Of a stretch of 64,000 nucleotides of DNA, positions 8,944-17,565 are shown piece after piece. The stretch covers positions 4,345,001 to 4,409,000 of the forward strand of contig NZ_JAYMGI010000002.1 in assembly GCF_035825295.1 (NCBI RefSeq), read 5' to 3'. Source of the stretch: Actinacidiphila sp. DG2A-62 (GTDB lineage Bacteria; Actinomycetota; Actinomycetes; Streptomycetales; Streptomycetaceae). Position 1 is the first letter of the stretch. Each line of letters starts with the position of its first letter. The notes beneath the pieces were generated by a model that searched no databases, had not been told where the DNA came from, and saw only the letters and a program-made list of their open reading frames with translations. A program made the translations under genes and the position numbers.

Positions 8944-9857
8944 CGCGGGGGGCGTCGGAGTCGACGGGGACGGCGGACGCGGCGGACGCGGTGACGGGCG
9001 TCGCCGAGGCGGCCGACGTGGCGGCGCCGGTCGCGGTTCCGGTGGCGTACCGGATGGTCGCGACCGACCTGGACGGCACGCTGCTGCGCAGCGACGGCAC
9101 GATCTCGCAGGCCTCGCGCGACGCGCTGGCCGCGGCGACGGCCGCGGGCGCCGCGCACATCGTGGTCACCGGCCGCTCGGTGCCGTGGACCCGGCACGTG
9201 CTGGACGACCTCGGCTACCGGGGCCTGGCGGTGTGCGGGCAGGGCGCGCAGTTGTACGACGCCGCGGCCGGCCGCCTGCTCACCTCGGTGACGCTGGACC
9301 GCAGGACCGCCGTGCTGGCGCTGGCCAAGATCGAGGCGGAGGTCGGCCCGCTCGCGGTGGCCGCCAGCCGGGACGGCCTGACCGGCGAGGTCGTGGTCGG
9401 CGAGGGCTACGTCTACCACCCGGAGCTTCCGGTGCTGCACCTGCGGGACGCCGCGGACCTGTGGGCCGAGCCGATCACCAAGCTCTACATCCAGCACCCG
9501 GGCGGCCTGGACGACGACGCCCTCGCGCGGGCCGCGCACGCCGCGGCCGGCGACCTGGTGGGGGTGATGGTGGCCGGCGAGCGCATCGTGGAACTGCTGC
9601 CGCTCGGGCTGACCAAGGCCACCGGCCTGTCGCTGGCCGCCCGCCGGCTCGGCGTCACCGCGGCGCAGACCATCGCCTTCGGCGACATGCCCAACGACGT
9701 GCCGATGCTCCGCTGGGCCGGCCGCGGCGTGGCCATGGCCAACGCCCATCCGGAACTGAAGGCAGTCGCCGACGAGGTCACCGCGTCCAACGACGAGGAC
9801 GGGATCGCGGCGGTGCTGCACCGGCTGTTCGGGCCGCCGCGGGGGTCGGCGGCGTGA
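8940..9857 (+). CDS. HAD family hydrolase, Cof type
   Basis: Haloacid-dehalogenase superfamily phosphatase with a class IIB (Cof) cap. The nucleophile motif is MVATDLDGTLL, motif II is VVTGRS, the motif III Lys is in LGLTKATGLSL, and motif IV is AFGDMPNDVPML. Family members dephosphorylate sugar phosphates or cofactors such as PLP or FMN; the substrate cannot be read from sequence. GTG 8940 overlaps the serS stop by four bases, so the two are probably cotranslated; the first 35 residues are low-complexity and lie outside the fold. The 3' end overlaps the convergent rhomboid-like gene by 80 bases. A paralog of the same subfamily lies at 23164-24012. Confidence 0.9.
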   Translation: MTRGASESTGTADAADAVTGVAEAADVAAPVAVPVAYRMVATDLDGTLLRSDGTISQASRDALAAATAAGAAHIVVTGRSVPWTRHVLDDLGYRGLAVCGQGAQLYDAAAGRLLTSVTLDRRTAVLALAKIEAEVGPLAVAASRDGLTGEVVVGEGYVYHPELPVLHLRDAADLWAEPITKLYIQHPGGLDDDALARAAHAAAGDLVGVMVAGERIVELLPLGLTKATGLSLAARRLGVTAAQTIAFGDMPNDVPMLRWAGRGVAMANAHPELKAVADEVTASNDEDGIAAVLHRLFGPPRGSAA

Positions 9858-10545
9858 CGCCGTAGCAGCACAGCCCGATCAGCACCGCGCTGAGGTGACC
9901 GAGGTCGGTGAAACTGCCGTCGTCCAGCACCGGCACGGCGAAGAACGGCAGCACCACGGCCAGATAGCCCCAGCGCCACGGGCGCGGCACCCGGTAGGCC
10001 AGGACGCCGACCACGCCCGCCAGGCCGTAGCTGACCCCTATGTCGACGGTGTGCGCGAGCGAGCCGGGCAGCCGGTCGTCGCGGATGCCGAAGAACACCG
10101 CCTTCTGGCTGACCAGCGTCGCGCCGATGTGCGCCACCGCCGCGACCAGCAGCCAGCGCGCGGTGCCCAGCCAGCGCTCGGCGGTCGCGTGCACCAGCTC
10201 GAACAGCACCGCGTAGAAGAGGAAGCCAGACGGCGGCTCGATCCACAGCGCACTGGCCACCAGTACGCGGATCGGGTGACGGTGCAGCTCGACGAGGTTG
10301 GTGCTGACGCTGTGCAGCAGGTACGAGCGAAGGTGCGGGGACATGCCGGCCGCGGTCACGCTGGTGACGGCCAGGATCAGCAGCCATATGTGGGTGCCGG
10401 GCGTGGCCCGCACCCGTGCCGCGGCCAGGCGGACCGACTCGCCCCGCGCCCGCGCGCCGTCCGGGCCCGGGGCGAGCAGCCGCAGCGCCGGCAGGAGCAC
10501 GCGGCCCTGCGGCGGCTGCGGGGTCTGCTCGGCGTCGTGGACCAC
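9778..10545 (-). CDS. Rhomboid-like integral membrane protein
   Basis: A polytopic membrane protein of 255 residues with about six helices, resembling the Rhomboid_2 family of actinobacteria. Two segments match a rhomboid Ser/His dyad: GVSYGLAG and GHLSAVLIGL, on separate helices, so an active intramembrane protease is possible but untested. The N-terminal 40 residues are cytoplasmic and Pro/Arg-rich. The GTG at 10545 has no Shine-Dalgarno sequence; TACAACT about ten bases upstream looks like a -10 box, so a leaderless mRNA is possible. Its last 80 bases overlap the end of the HAD gene on the other strand. Confidence 0.72.
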   Translation of the reverse strand: MVHDAEQTPQPPQGRVLLPALRLLAPGPDGARARGESVRLAAARVRATPGTHIWLLILAVTSVTAAGMSPHLRSYLLHSVSTNLVELHRHPIRVLVASALWIEPPSGFLFYAVLFELVHATAERWLGTARWLLVAAVAHIGATLVSQKAVFFGIRDDRLPGSLAHTVDIGVSYGLAGVVGVLAYRVPRPWRWGYLAVVLPFFAVPVLDDGSFTDLGHLSAVLIGLCCYGVTPPTPAAARTAGAAPPRSRPRRWTR

Positions 10546-10616
10546 GCTTCAGTTGTAACCGCCCGGCCGCGCCGGCGCCGGGCGGGCGGTTGTCCGGCGC
10601 CTTTCTCCGCTCCTCC

Positions 10617-11396
10617 TCACTCCTCGCCGGCCAGCTTCAGCGTGCGCAGCTTGGCGGTGGCGAACCAGGTGGCCGCCGCGGTGGCCGCCACCAGCAGCAC
10701 GATCGCGGTGGGCAGCGACACGTCCGAGGTCACCGTGGAGTTCTCCGCGATCTTCTGCGCGACGGCCAGCGACCACTGCTGGACGCTCAGCGTGCGCGCG
10801 CCCGGCACCAGATTCCCGATCACGCCCTCCCAGACCAGCGCGTAGACCAGGCCGACGACCACCGCGTGCCGGGTGATCACCCCGAGCATCAGGAAGATCG
10901 CCGCGTAGGCGACCGACGCGACGGCCGCGGCGACCGCGAACGCGACGGCGAGCCGCTGCCCGTTGCCGTTCAGCACGACTCCGGCGATCAGCGTGGGGAT
11001 CGCGCAGAACGCGGCCGTCACGCCTATCGCGACCAGCAGTTTCGTGGCGATGATCGTGGAACGCCGGATCGGCTTGGCCAGCAGGTAGACGATCGAGCCG
11101 TCGTCGATCTCCGGACCGATCGCGCCGGTGCCGGCGATCACCCCGATCAGCGGCACCATCGCGGCCAGCGCGAAGCTGCGCAGCAGGTCGGCGGTGGTGC
11201 CGTCGTCCTGCCCCGCCAGCGCGCGGACCGCGGCGACGATGACCAGCAGGAGCAGCGGCAGCGCGAGCAGCAGCAGGGCACGGCGGCGGCCGAGCAGGCC
11301 GCGCTGAGTGAGCCGGGCGACGGTCGGGTGGAAGAGCGCGGGGCCCGCGGGCGGCGCGGTGCGTCCGGGCCGGGGACGCGCGGTGGTGGTGGTCAT
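10617..11396 (-). CDS. ABC transporter permease (ABC-2 type)
   Basis: Membrane subunit of an ABC-2 type exporter. About six hydrophobic helices follow an Arg-rich cytoplasmic N-terminus, with the usual first extracytoplasmic loop and an amphipathic EIDDGSIVYLLAKPIRR segment that would face the ATPase. It starts 15 bases after the ATPase stop at 11412, so it is the last gene of the leftward four-gene run 14318-10617. Substrate unknown. Confidence 0.87.
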   Translation of the reverse strand: MTTTTARPRPGRTAPPAGPALFHPTVARLTQRGLLGRRRALLLLALPLLLLVIVAAVRALAGQDDGTTADLLRSFALAAMVPLIGVIAGTGAIGPEIDDGSIVYLLAKPIRRSTIIATKLLVAIGVTAAFCAIPTLIAGVVLNGNGQRLAVAFAVAAAVASVAYAAIFLMLGVITRHAVVVGLVYALVWEGVIGNLVPGARTLSVQQWSLAVAQKIAENSTVTSDVSLPTAIVLLVAATAAATWFATAKLRTLKLAGEE

Positions 11397-11411
11397 GGTG
11401 GGTGCGCTCCT

Positions 11412-12383
11412 TTACGCCGTGACCAGGTAGGAGAAGACGCTCTCCAGGGATTCGTCGGACGGCGAGACCGCGTAGAGCCTGATGCCGTGGTCGCGGGCGA
11501 TTCGCGGCAGGAACTCGGTGAACCCGGCGAAGTCGATCGCCTGGACGCGCAACGCCCGCCCGTCTCCCGCCGCCGCCCCTCCAGCGAGGCGCTGCGCGCC
11601 ACCCCTCCCGTCCTCGGCCCAGTCCAGCTCGATGCCGGCGGTCGAGGCGTGGGCGATGAGCAGGGAGGCCAGCTTGCGGTCGTCGCTGGAGCGGACCAGG
11701 TAGCGGTGCGGGCGGTCGGTCATCAGCCGGCGGATCTTGCGGAAGTCGCCGGACGCGGCGTGCCGTCCGGCCACCACCACCTCGATGTGGTGGGCGAGCT
11801 GCTCGACCTCCTCCAGGATGTGCGAGGAGAACAGCACGGTCCTGCCGTCCGCGCCCATCCGCCGCAGCAGCTCCATCAGCTGCAGCCGCTGCCGCGGGTC
11901 CATGCCGTTGAACGGCTCGTCCAGCAGCAGCACCGACGGCTCGTGGACCAGCGCGGAGGCCATCTTGGCGCGCTGCCGCATGCCCTTGCTGTACGTCTCG
12001 ATCCTGCGGTCCTGCGCGTACTCCATCTCGACGGTGGCCAGCGCCCGGCGCGCCGCGGCCTCGGGGTCGGGCAGCCCGTGCAGCTCGGCGTTGGCGACGA
12101 CGAACTCGCGCGCGGTCAGGAAGTCGTACATCGCCTCCCGCTCGGGCACGATGCCGATCTCGCGGTACGCCTGCTCGTTGCGCCAGATGGGGACGCCGTC
12201 GAGGGTGACCGCGCCGGTGGACGGGGCGAGGAAGCCCGCCATCATGTTGATCAGGGTGGACTTGCCCGCGCCGTTGGGCCCCAGCAGCCCGGTGACGCCG
12301 GGGCCGATGGTCATGGAGACGTCGTTGACCGCCACCACGTTGCCGAACCAGCGGGACACCTTGTCGATGCCGATCGTCGTCAC
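11412..12383 (-). CDS. ABC transporter ATP-binding protein
   Basis: Cytoplasmic ATPase of an ABC-2 exporter. Walker A is GPNGAGKSTLINM, the signature is YSKGMRQRAKMA, Walker B plus D-loop is VLLLDEPFNGMDP, and the switch His is in LFSSHILEEV. The signature (YSKGM in place of LSGGQ) is common in ABC-2 ATPases. A C-terminal domain of about 100 residues follows, with a Gly/Ala-rich patch. The GTG at 12383 overlaps the upstream permease stop by four bases (GTGA) and gives the standard N-terminus TTIGIDKVSRWFG. It likely pairs with the permease downstream at 10617-11396. Confidence 0.9.
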   Translation of the reverse strand: MTTIGIDKVSRWFGNVVAVNDVSMTIGPGVTGLLGPNGAGKSTLINMMAGFLAPSTGAVTLDGVPIWRNEQAYREIGIVPEREAMYDFLTAREFVVANAELHGLPDPEAAARRALATVEMEYAQDRRIETYSKGMRQRAKMASALVHEPSVLLLDEPFNGMDPRQRLQLMELLRRMGADGRTVLFSSHILEEVEQLAHHIEVVVAGRHAASGDFRKIRRLMTDRPHRYLVRSSDDRKLASLLIAHASTAGIELDWAEDGRGGAQRLAGGAAAGDGRALRVQAIDFAGFTEFLPRIARDHGIRLYAVSPSDESLESVFSYLVTA

Positions 12384-13315
12384 GACAGGCCCACCTTCCG
12401 GTAACGGCGCATCAGCAGGCCGAAGCAGCCGGCCACGATGGCGAGGATCACGAGCAGGTACGCGACGCCGGCCGCCGCGTTCGGCGGACCCGAGGCGTGC
12501 GGGAAGGCCGAGGTCGCGCCGAGGAACCAGGTCTGGAAGCCGTCGATCAGCGTGATCGGCGAGAACAGGCCGAGCCAGCCGATGACGTCGTAGTTCTCCT
12601 GGCTCTGGGCGACGCCCTGGACGCTGGAGACCGCGCCGTAGGTGATCACGAACAGGGCGATGATCGCGGCGACCCCGAAGCCGCGGCGGGGCGTGACGGC
12701 CGCGACGACCAGACCTATCCCGGCGAACAGCAGCGACAGCAGCAGGACGGACACCAGGCCCTTCGCGAACCCGGCGGTCTGGTCGGTGAAGTCGAGCTTC
12801 GCCAGCAGCGCGCCGACATAGAGGATGAGCAGGGGCAGCGCGGTCAGCATGAACAGCGCGGTGGCCAGCGCGGCGAACTTGGCGACCACGTAGTCGACGC
12901 GTTCGATGGGCCGGGAGAAGTACAGCGGCGTGGTCTTGAAGCGCAGGTCGCGCGAGACCGACTGCGGCGCCTGCGCGGCCACGAAGAGCGTGATCACCGC
13001 CTGCAGCAGCACCGCGTAGCGGGTGTAGTCGACCGGCAGTTTGTCCATGTGGGTGAAGACCGCCACCGCCACCATGATCAGGGCGGGCGCGCACATCACG
13101 CCCAGCAGGATCATCGGCAGCACCTTGGACTTGGCGCTGCGGCCCAGGCCGTACGCGCCGCGCAGGCTCTGGCTGAACAGCGACTGCCGTGCGTAGCCGC
13201 GGCCGAGCCGCGCGCCGGTGTACTCGCGGTAGCCGATGTTGTGGATGACGTCGGTGGGTGCGGGCGGCGGGCCCGGCGGCGGTCCCGCCGGATTCGCCAC
13301 GTCAGGCTGCGTCAC
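12380..13315 (-). CDS. ABC transporter permease with N-terminal cytoplasmic extension
   Basis: Integral membrane subunit with about six helices from residue 65 on, after a Pro-rich start and the conserved segment HNIGYREYTGARLGRG. The cytoplasmic loop SVSRDLRFKTTPLYFSRPIE resembles the ATPase-coupling region of ABC-2 permeases. Its start overlaps the upstream ATPase gene by 14 bases and its stop overlaps the next ATPase by four, so all four ABC genes are tightly coupled. Two ATPase/permease pairs in tandem suggest either one hetero-tetrameric exporter or two related ones. Confidence 0.88.
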   Translation of the reverse strand: MTQPDVANPAGPPPGPPPAPTDVIHNIGYREYTGARLGRGYARQSLFSQSLRGAYGLGRSAKSKVLPMILLGVMCAPALIMVAVAVFTHMDKLPVDYTRYAVLLQAVITLFVAAQAPQSVSRDLRFKTTPLYFSRPIERVDYVVAKFAALATALFMLTALPLLILYVGALLAKLDFTDQTAGFAKGLVSVLLLSLLFAGIGLVVAAVTPRRGFGVAAIIALFVITYGAVSSVQGVAQSQENYDVIGWLGLFSPITLIDGFQTWFLGATSAFPHASGPPNAAAGVAYLLVILAIVAGCFGLLMRRYRKVGLS

Positions 13316-14318
13316 GGCCTTCTCCTTCCTTCTTCTCCGCCTTCGCTGGCTTCTCTGGCTTCTCTGGTCTCTCTGTCTTCTCTGTCTTCGCCGCGCTCTC
13401 CTCGTGCTCTTCCTGCCGCGCGTCCTTCTGCGCGCCCGTGAAGAGCTCGGCGATGCGGTGGCGGCGCTGCTCCATCCGGATCAGACCGACCCCGAGCTGC
13501 GCCACCGCGTCGCGCACCACGTCGTAGGTCTCGTCGTCCGCTATGTCGATGTGCAGCAGGTGGCCCTCGGCTTGCGCGGTCAGGCCGGCGGCGGTCAGCG
13601 CGGCGGCCAGCTCCTGCTCGCGGTCGGTCACCTCGACCGCGAGCGAGGCGGTGGCCTGGGTGAAGTCGCTGGTGGTGGAGGCCCGCAGCAGCCGGCCGCC
13701 GTCGATGACGACGATGTGGTCGCTGGTCCGCTCCAGCTCGCCGAGCAGGTGCGAGGTGACGAGCACCGAGATGCCGAAGTCGCTGTGCACGCGGCGGATC
13801 AGGCCCAGCATCTCGTCCCGGCCCACCGGGTCCAGGCCGTTGGTCGGCTCGTCGAGCAGCACCAGCTTCGGGTCGTGGACCAGGGCCTGGGCGAGCTTGA
13901 CGCGCTGTTTCATGCCCGTGGAGTAGCCGCCCATCGGGCGGTACCGTTCCTCGTACAGACCGACGTGGCGCAGTGTGTCGGCGGTCCGCTCGCGGGCCGC
14001 GGTCGGCGGCAGCCCGGACATCCGGGCCATGTGCACGACGAACTCGGTGGCCGACACGTCGGGCGGCAGGCAGTCGTGCTCGGGCATGTAGCCGACGAGG
14101 CCGCGGATCTCGGCGCCGTCGGTGGCCACGTCGAGTCCGAGCACGGCGGCACGACCCTCGGTCGCCGGGGACAGGCCCAGCAGGATCTTGATGAGCGTCG
14201 ATTTTCCGGCGCCGTTGGCCCCCACCAGTCCGGTCACGCCGGTGGTGACGTCCACGGTCAGCCGGTCCAGAGCGGTCACCCGCGGGTACCGCTTGCTCAG
14301 GCTTTCGGTAGCGATCAC
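13302..14318 (-). CDS. ABC transporter ATP-binding protein with charged Lys/Glu/Pro tail
   Basis: First gene of the ABC run. Walker A is GANGAGKSTLIKI, the signature YSTGMKQRVKLA, Walker B LVLLDEPTNGLDP, switch His in VTSHLLGEL. The start is taken at GTG 14318 (VIATESLSKRYP) because GGGGAC lies seven bases upstream; an ATG at 14351 would add 11 residues. The last 40 residues are a repetitive Lys/Glu/Pro/Ala tail (EKTERPEKPEKPAKAEKKEG), encoded by a pyrimidine-rich tract on the + strand (13318-13400). Such a tail is not part of the ABC fold and could tether the ATPase to membrane or partner. Confidence 0.9.
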   Translation of the reverse strand: MIATESLSKRYPRVTALDRLTVDVTTGVTGLVGANGAGKSTLIKILLGLSPATEGRAAVLGLDVATDGAEIRGLVGYMPEHDCLPPDVSATEFVVHMARMSGLPPTAARERTADTLRHVGLYEERYRPMGGYSTGMKQRVKLAQALVHDPKLVLLDEPTNGLDPVGRDEMLGLIRRVHSDFGISVLVTSHLLGELERTSDHIVVIDGGRLLRASTTSDFTQATASLAVEVTDREQELAAALTAAGLTAQAEGHLLHIDIADDETYDVVRDAVAQLGVGLIRMEQRRHRIAELFTGAQKDARQEEHEESAAKTEKTERPEKPEKPAKAEKKEGEGRDAA

Positions 14319-14553
14319 ATTCACGTCCCCGACGCTAGTGGCCTGCGCCACACCGGCACGTCAGCCCGGGGGAGTCAATCCGAGTAGTTCTGGGGTCTGA
14401 CGACCCGTAGGGGTAGGTCATCCGTTCGAGTGGCGGATGTCAGGGTCAGGGTTTTCCACAGGCTGCGAGGGGGTCTTGACCCTCTCATCGACTGCTGTCA
14501 CATTGATCGATGTCATCGTGTGCGTGAGGGAGCGGAAGCAGGGGGTGAGGGGC
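14319..14553. promoter_or_regulatory. Divergent promoter region, ABC operon / EphD-like gene
   Basis: 235 bases between divergent genes. On + a TTGACC at 14476-14481 lies 17 bases before CACATT (14499-14504), a possible promoter for the EphD-like gene. A single TTTTCCACA (14453-14461) resembles a DnaA box but stands alone. Confidence 0.35.
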
Positions 14554-16469
14554 ATGAGCGCCGAGGAGCACGGCCCGCGCGAGCATGTCGTCACGGGCGC
14601 GGACGGCGTCCGGCTGTGCGTCGCGGAGTACGGACTCGCGGGCGCGGACGCGGGCGCGGATACGGGCGCGGGCGTGCGCACGGGCGCGGGCGCGGATACG
14701 GAGGACGCGGATGTCGGGCCGGCGGCGCGGGGGCCGACCGGCCGACGGTGCTGCTGCTGCACGGCTATCCGGACAGCAAGGAGGTCTGGTCCGAGGTCGC
14801 CGCGCGGCTCGCCGACCGCTTCCACGTGGTCGTCTACGACGTGCGCGGCCACGGCCGGTCCGGCGCGCCGTCACCGCTGAAGGGCGGCTTCACGCTGGAG
14901 AAGCTGACCGCCGACTTCCTCGCCGTGGCCGACGCCGTCAGTCCCGGACGTCCGCTGCACCTGGTCGGGCACGACTGGGGCTCGGTGCAGGGCTGGGAGT
15001 TCGCGACCGTGCCCGCCACCCGCGGCAGGATCGCCTCCTTCACCTCGATCTCCGGGCCGAGCCTCGACCACTTCGGCCACTGGATCCGCCGCCGGGCCCG
15101 CCGTCCCACCCCGCGGCACGCCGCCCAGCTGATCGGCCAGGGCGCGAAGTCCTGGTACGTCTACGCCCTGCACACTCCCGTGCTGCCCGAACTGGCCTGG
15201 CGCGGCGCCCTCGGCAGAGCGTGGCCCAGGATGCTCGCCCGAGCAGAGAAAGTCCCCTCCGAGGGCTACCCGACCGCCTCCCTCGGGGACGACGCCGCAC
15301 ACGGCGCGTGGCTGTACCGGGACAACGTCCGCCGCCGGCTGGGCAGTCCGCGCGAGGACGCGTACGCCCACGTGCCGGTGCAGCTCATCACCCCGACCGG
15401 TGACGCCTTCCTGTCCGAGCACCTCTACGACGACCTGGAGCGCTGGGCGCCGCGGCTGACCCGGCGCACCCTGCCGGCCAAGCACTGGGTGCCGCGCTCC
15501 CGCCCGGACCAGGTCTCGCGATGGATCGCCGACTTCGTGACCGGTGTGGAGGCGGGTACGGAGTCCGCAGCGCGAGCCGGCGGGCGCGGCAAGGCCGCCG
15601 CAGCCGCCGGTTCCCAGATCCTCGGGCGGGGGCTGGAGGCGGCCCGGCAGCGGTTCGCCGGGCAGCTCGTGCTGGTGACCGGCGCGGCCAGCGGCATCGG
15701 CCGGGCCACCGCGCTGGCGTTCGCCGAGGCCGGGGCGCGCGTGATCGCGGTCGACCGGAACGGCGAGGGCGCGGCCCGCACCGCCGCGCTGGCCCGCGGC
15801 AGGGGCGCGGCCGACGCCTGGCCGGAGACCGTCGACGTCTCGGACGCCGAGGCGATGGAGAAGCTCGCCGCCCGCACCCGCGACGCGCACGGCGTGCCCG
15901 ACGTAGTGGTGAACAACGCGGGCATCGGGCTGGCCGGCCGCTTCCTCGACACCACGCCGGAGGACTGGAAACAGGTCCTCGACGTCAACCTGTGGGGCGT
16001 CATCCACGGCTGCCGGCTCTTCGGCCGGCAGATGACCGACCGCGGCCAGGGCGGCCACATCGTCAACACCGCCTCGGCCGCGGCCTTCCAGCCGTCCCGC
16101 GCCCTGCCCGCGTACAGCACCTCCAAGGCCGCGGTGCTGATGCTCAGCGAGTGCCTGCGCGCGGAGCTGGCGCCGCACGCGATCGGCGTCACCGCGGTCT
16201 GCCCCGGCCTGGTCGACACCGCGATCACCGGCAGCGCCCGGCACGTCGGGGTCGACGAGGCCGAGCAGGAGCGGCGCAGGGCCGGCAGCGCGAAGCTCTA
16301 CGCCCGCCGCAACTACCCGCCGGAGAAGGTCGCCCGCGCGATCGTCAGGGCGGTGCTGCAGGACACCGCGGTCGTCCCGGTGACACCCGAGGCGCGCGGC
16401 GCCCGCCTGCTGTCCCGGCTGTCCCCCGGCGCACTGAGAGCGCTGGCCCGCGTCGAACCACCGCTGTGA
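14554..16469 (+). CDS. EphD-like alpha/beta hydrolase fused to short-chain dehydrogenase, frameshifted
   Basis: Two-domain enzyme with the architecture of mycobacterial EphD: an alpha/beta-hydrolase (epoxide-hydrolase-like) domain, then an SDR. The hydrolase part has the oxyanion loop HGYPDSKEVW, the nucleophile elbow GHDWGS (Asp nucleophile) and a late His in LPAKHWVP. The SDR part has the NAD(P) motif TGAASGIGRA, NNAG, and the catalytic YSTSK with a Ser upstream (NTASAAA). The N-terminus (MSAEEHGPREHVVTGADGVR) is in one frame from ATG 14554; a Gly/Ala/Asp repeat follows, and near 14725-14745 the frame moves before RPTVLLLHGYPD. A one-base loss in GCGGGGGCC explains it. It shares a probable operon with the metal-dependent hydrolase 54 bases downstream. 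Confidence 0.86.
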
Positions 16470-16523
16470 CGCACCCGCCCGCCCGCAGAAACCCGCCCAC
16501 CCCGCCGTGAAGGAGACCGTCCC

Positions 16524-17423
16524 ATGAACCACGCGATCAGACCGCGCCGGGTCTCGTTCGACTGGCAGCGGACACCGCTGCACTGGATTCCCGGCGAGCC
16601 GACCGCGACGCATGTCATCAACGTGCTGCATCTCCTGCTGCCCGCGGGGGAGCGGTGGTTCGTGAAGGTGTTCAAGGAAGCGCTGCCGATGGTCACCGAC
16701 GAGCAGCTGCTCAAGGACGTCAAGGGGTTCATGGGCCAGGAGGCCACGCACAGCGTGCAGCACGCCTACGTCCTGGAACACCTCGCCGAGCAGGACCTCG
16801 ACACCTCCGCTTACACCCGGCACGTGGAGTGGATGTTCGACGTGCTGCTGGGCGAGAAGCCCCCGCTGCGGCTGCCGGTCACACCGCGCGAATGGCTGCG
16901 CTTCCGGCTGTCCCTGATCGCCGCGATCGAGCACTTCACCGCCGTGCTCGGCGACTGGATACTGGACGCCGACGCCCTGGACGAGGCCGGCACCGACGAG
17001 GTGATGCTCGACCTGCTGCGCTGGCACGGCGCGGAGGAGGTCGAACACCGCTCGGTCGCGTTCGACATGTACCAGCACGCGGGCGGCAAGGGCCTGCCGC
17101 GCTACCTCCGGCGGGCCGAGGGAATGGCGTTCGCGTGGCCCGCCCTGCTCTACCTGTGGATCGCCGGCGCGCGGTATCTGATCCGCAACGACCCGCGGCT
17201 GTCCGGCGCGAGGTACCGCCTGAAGGACCACCGCGCCGCCGCCCGCCGGGGTCTGCTCCCCAGCTGGGCCTCGCTGAACGCCGCGATGCCGCGCTACCTG
17301 CGGCGGTCGTACCATCCGTCCCAGGAGGGGTCGATGCGCAAGGCCGTGGAGTATCTGGCGATATCCCCGGCGGCCCGGGCCGCGACGCAGGGGGCGTCGG
17401 CCGGACCCGCGGCCGCGTCCTGA
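16524..17423 (+). CDS. Metal-dependent hydrolase, PF10118 family
   Basis: Predicted metal-dependent hydrolase of the COG3687/PF10118 type. This family has a helical, ferritin-like set of His and Glu ligands, visible as GQEATHSVQH (about residues 73-82), AIEHFTA (about 134-140) and HGAEEVEHRSVAFD (about 172-185). The true reaction is not established for most members. ATG 16524 follows AAGGAGA at 16508-16514. The tail is Ala-rich. Context with an EphD-like oxidoreductase and a MerR regulator suggests lipid or xenobiotic modification, which is inference. Confidence 0.85.
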   Translation: MNHAIRPRRVSFDWQRTPLHWIPGEPTATHVINVLHLLLPAGERWFVKVFKEALPMVTDEQLLKDVKGFMGQEATHSVQHAYVLEHLAEQDLDTSAYTRHVEWMFDVLLGEKPPLRLPVTPREWLRFRLSLIAAIEHFTAVLGDWILDADALDEAGTDEVMLDLLRWHGAEEVEHRSVAFDMYQHAGGKGLPRYLRRAEGMAFAWPALLYLWIAGARYLIRNDPRLSGARYRLKDHRAAARRGLLPSWASLNAAMPRYLRRSYHPSQEGSMRKAVEYLAISPAARAATQGASAGPAAAS

Positions 17424-17438
17424 CCCCCGTCCGGACCA

Positions 17439-17520
17439 CCGCCTGAACCGCCCGCTGAACCGCCGCTTGAACCGCCACCGGAACCACTGTCTGAACCGCC
17501 ACGTGAACCACCGCCTGACG
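17439..17520. repeat. 12-bp tandem repeat between hydrolase and MerR gene
   Basis: Seven units at 12-base spacing, each starting with a variant of TGAACCGCC (17444, 17456, 17468, 17480, 17492, 17504, 17516). It lies after the hydrolase stop and before the GTG of the MerR gene, so it is probably untranslated. An ATG at 17467 inside it would extend the regulator, but lacks a ribosome site. Confidence 0.8.
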
Positions 17521-17565
17521 AGGGCCGGCCGCCCCGCCGAGGGCACAGCACCGAGGAGTCGAGGC

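Noticed and set aside
10416..12404. Long + frame opposite the ABC genes
   Set aside because: Asp/Arg/Gln/His-rich shadow of two well-supported ABC proteins on the other strand.
14453..14461. Single TTTTCCACA as a further DnaA cluster
   Set aside because: One isolated site with a mismatch; no others within several hundred bases.
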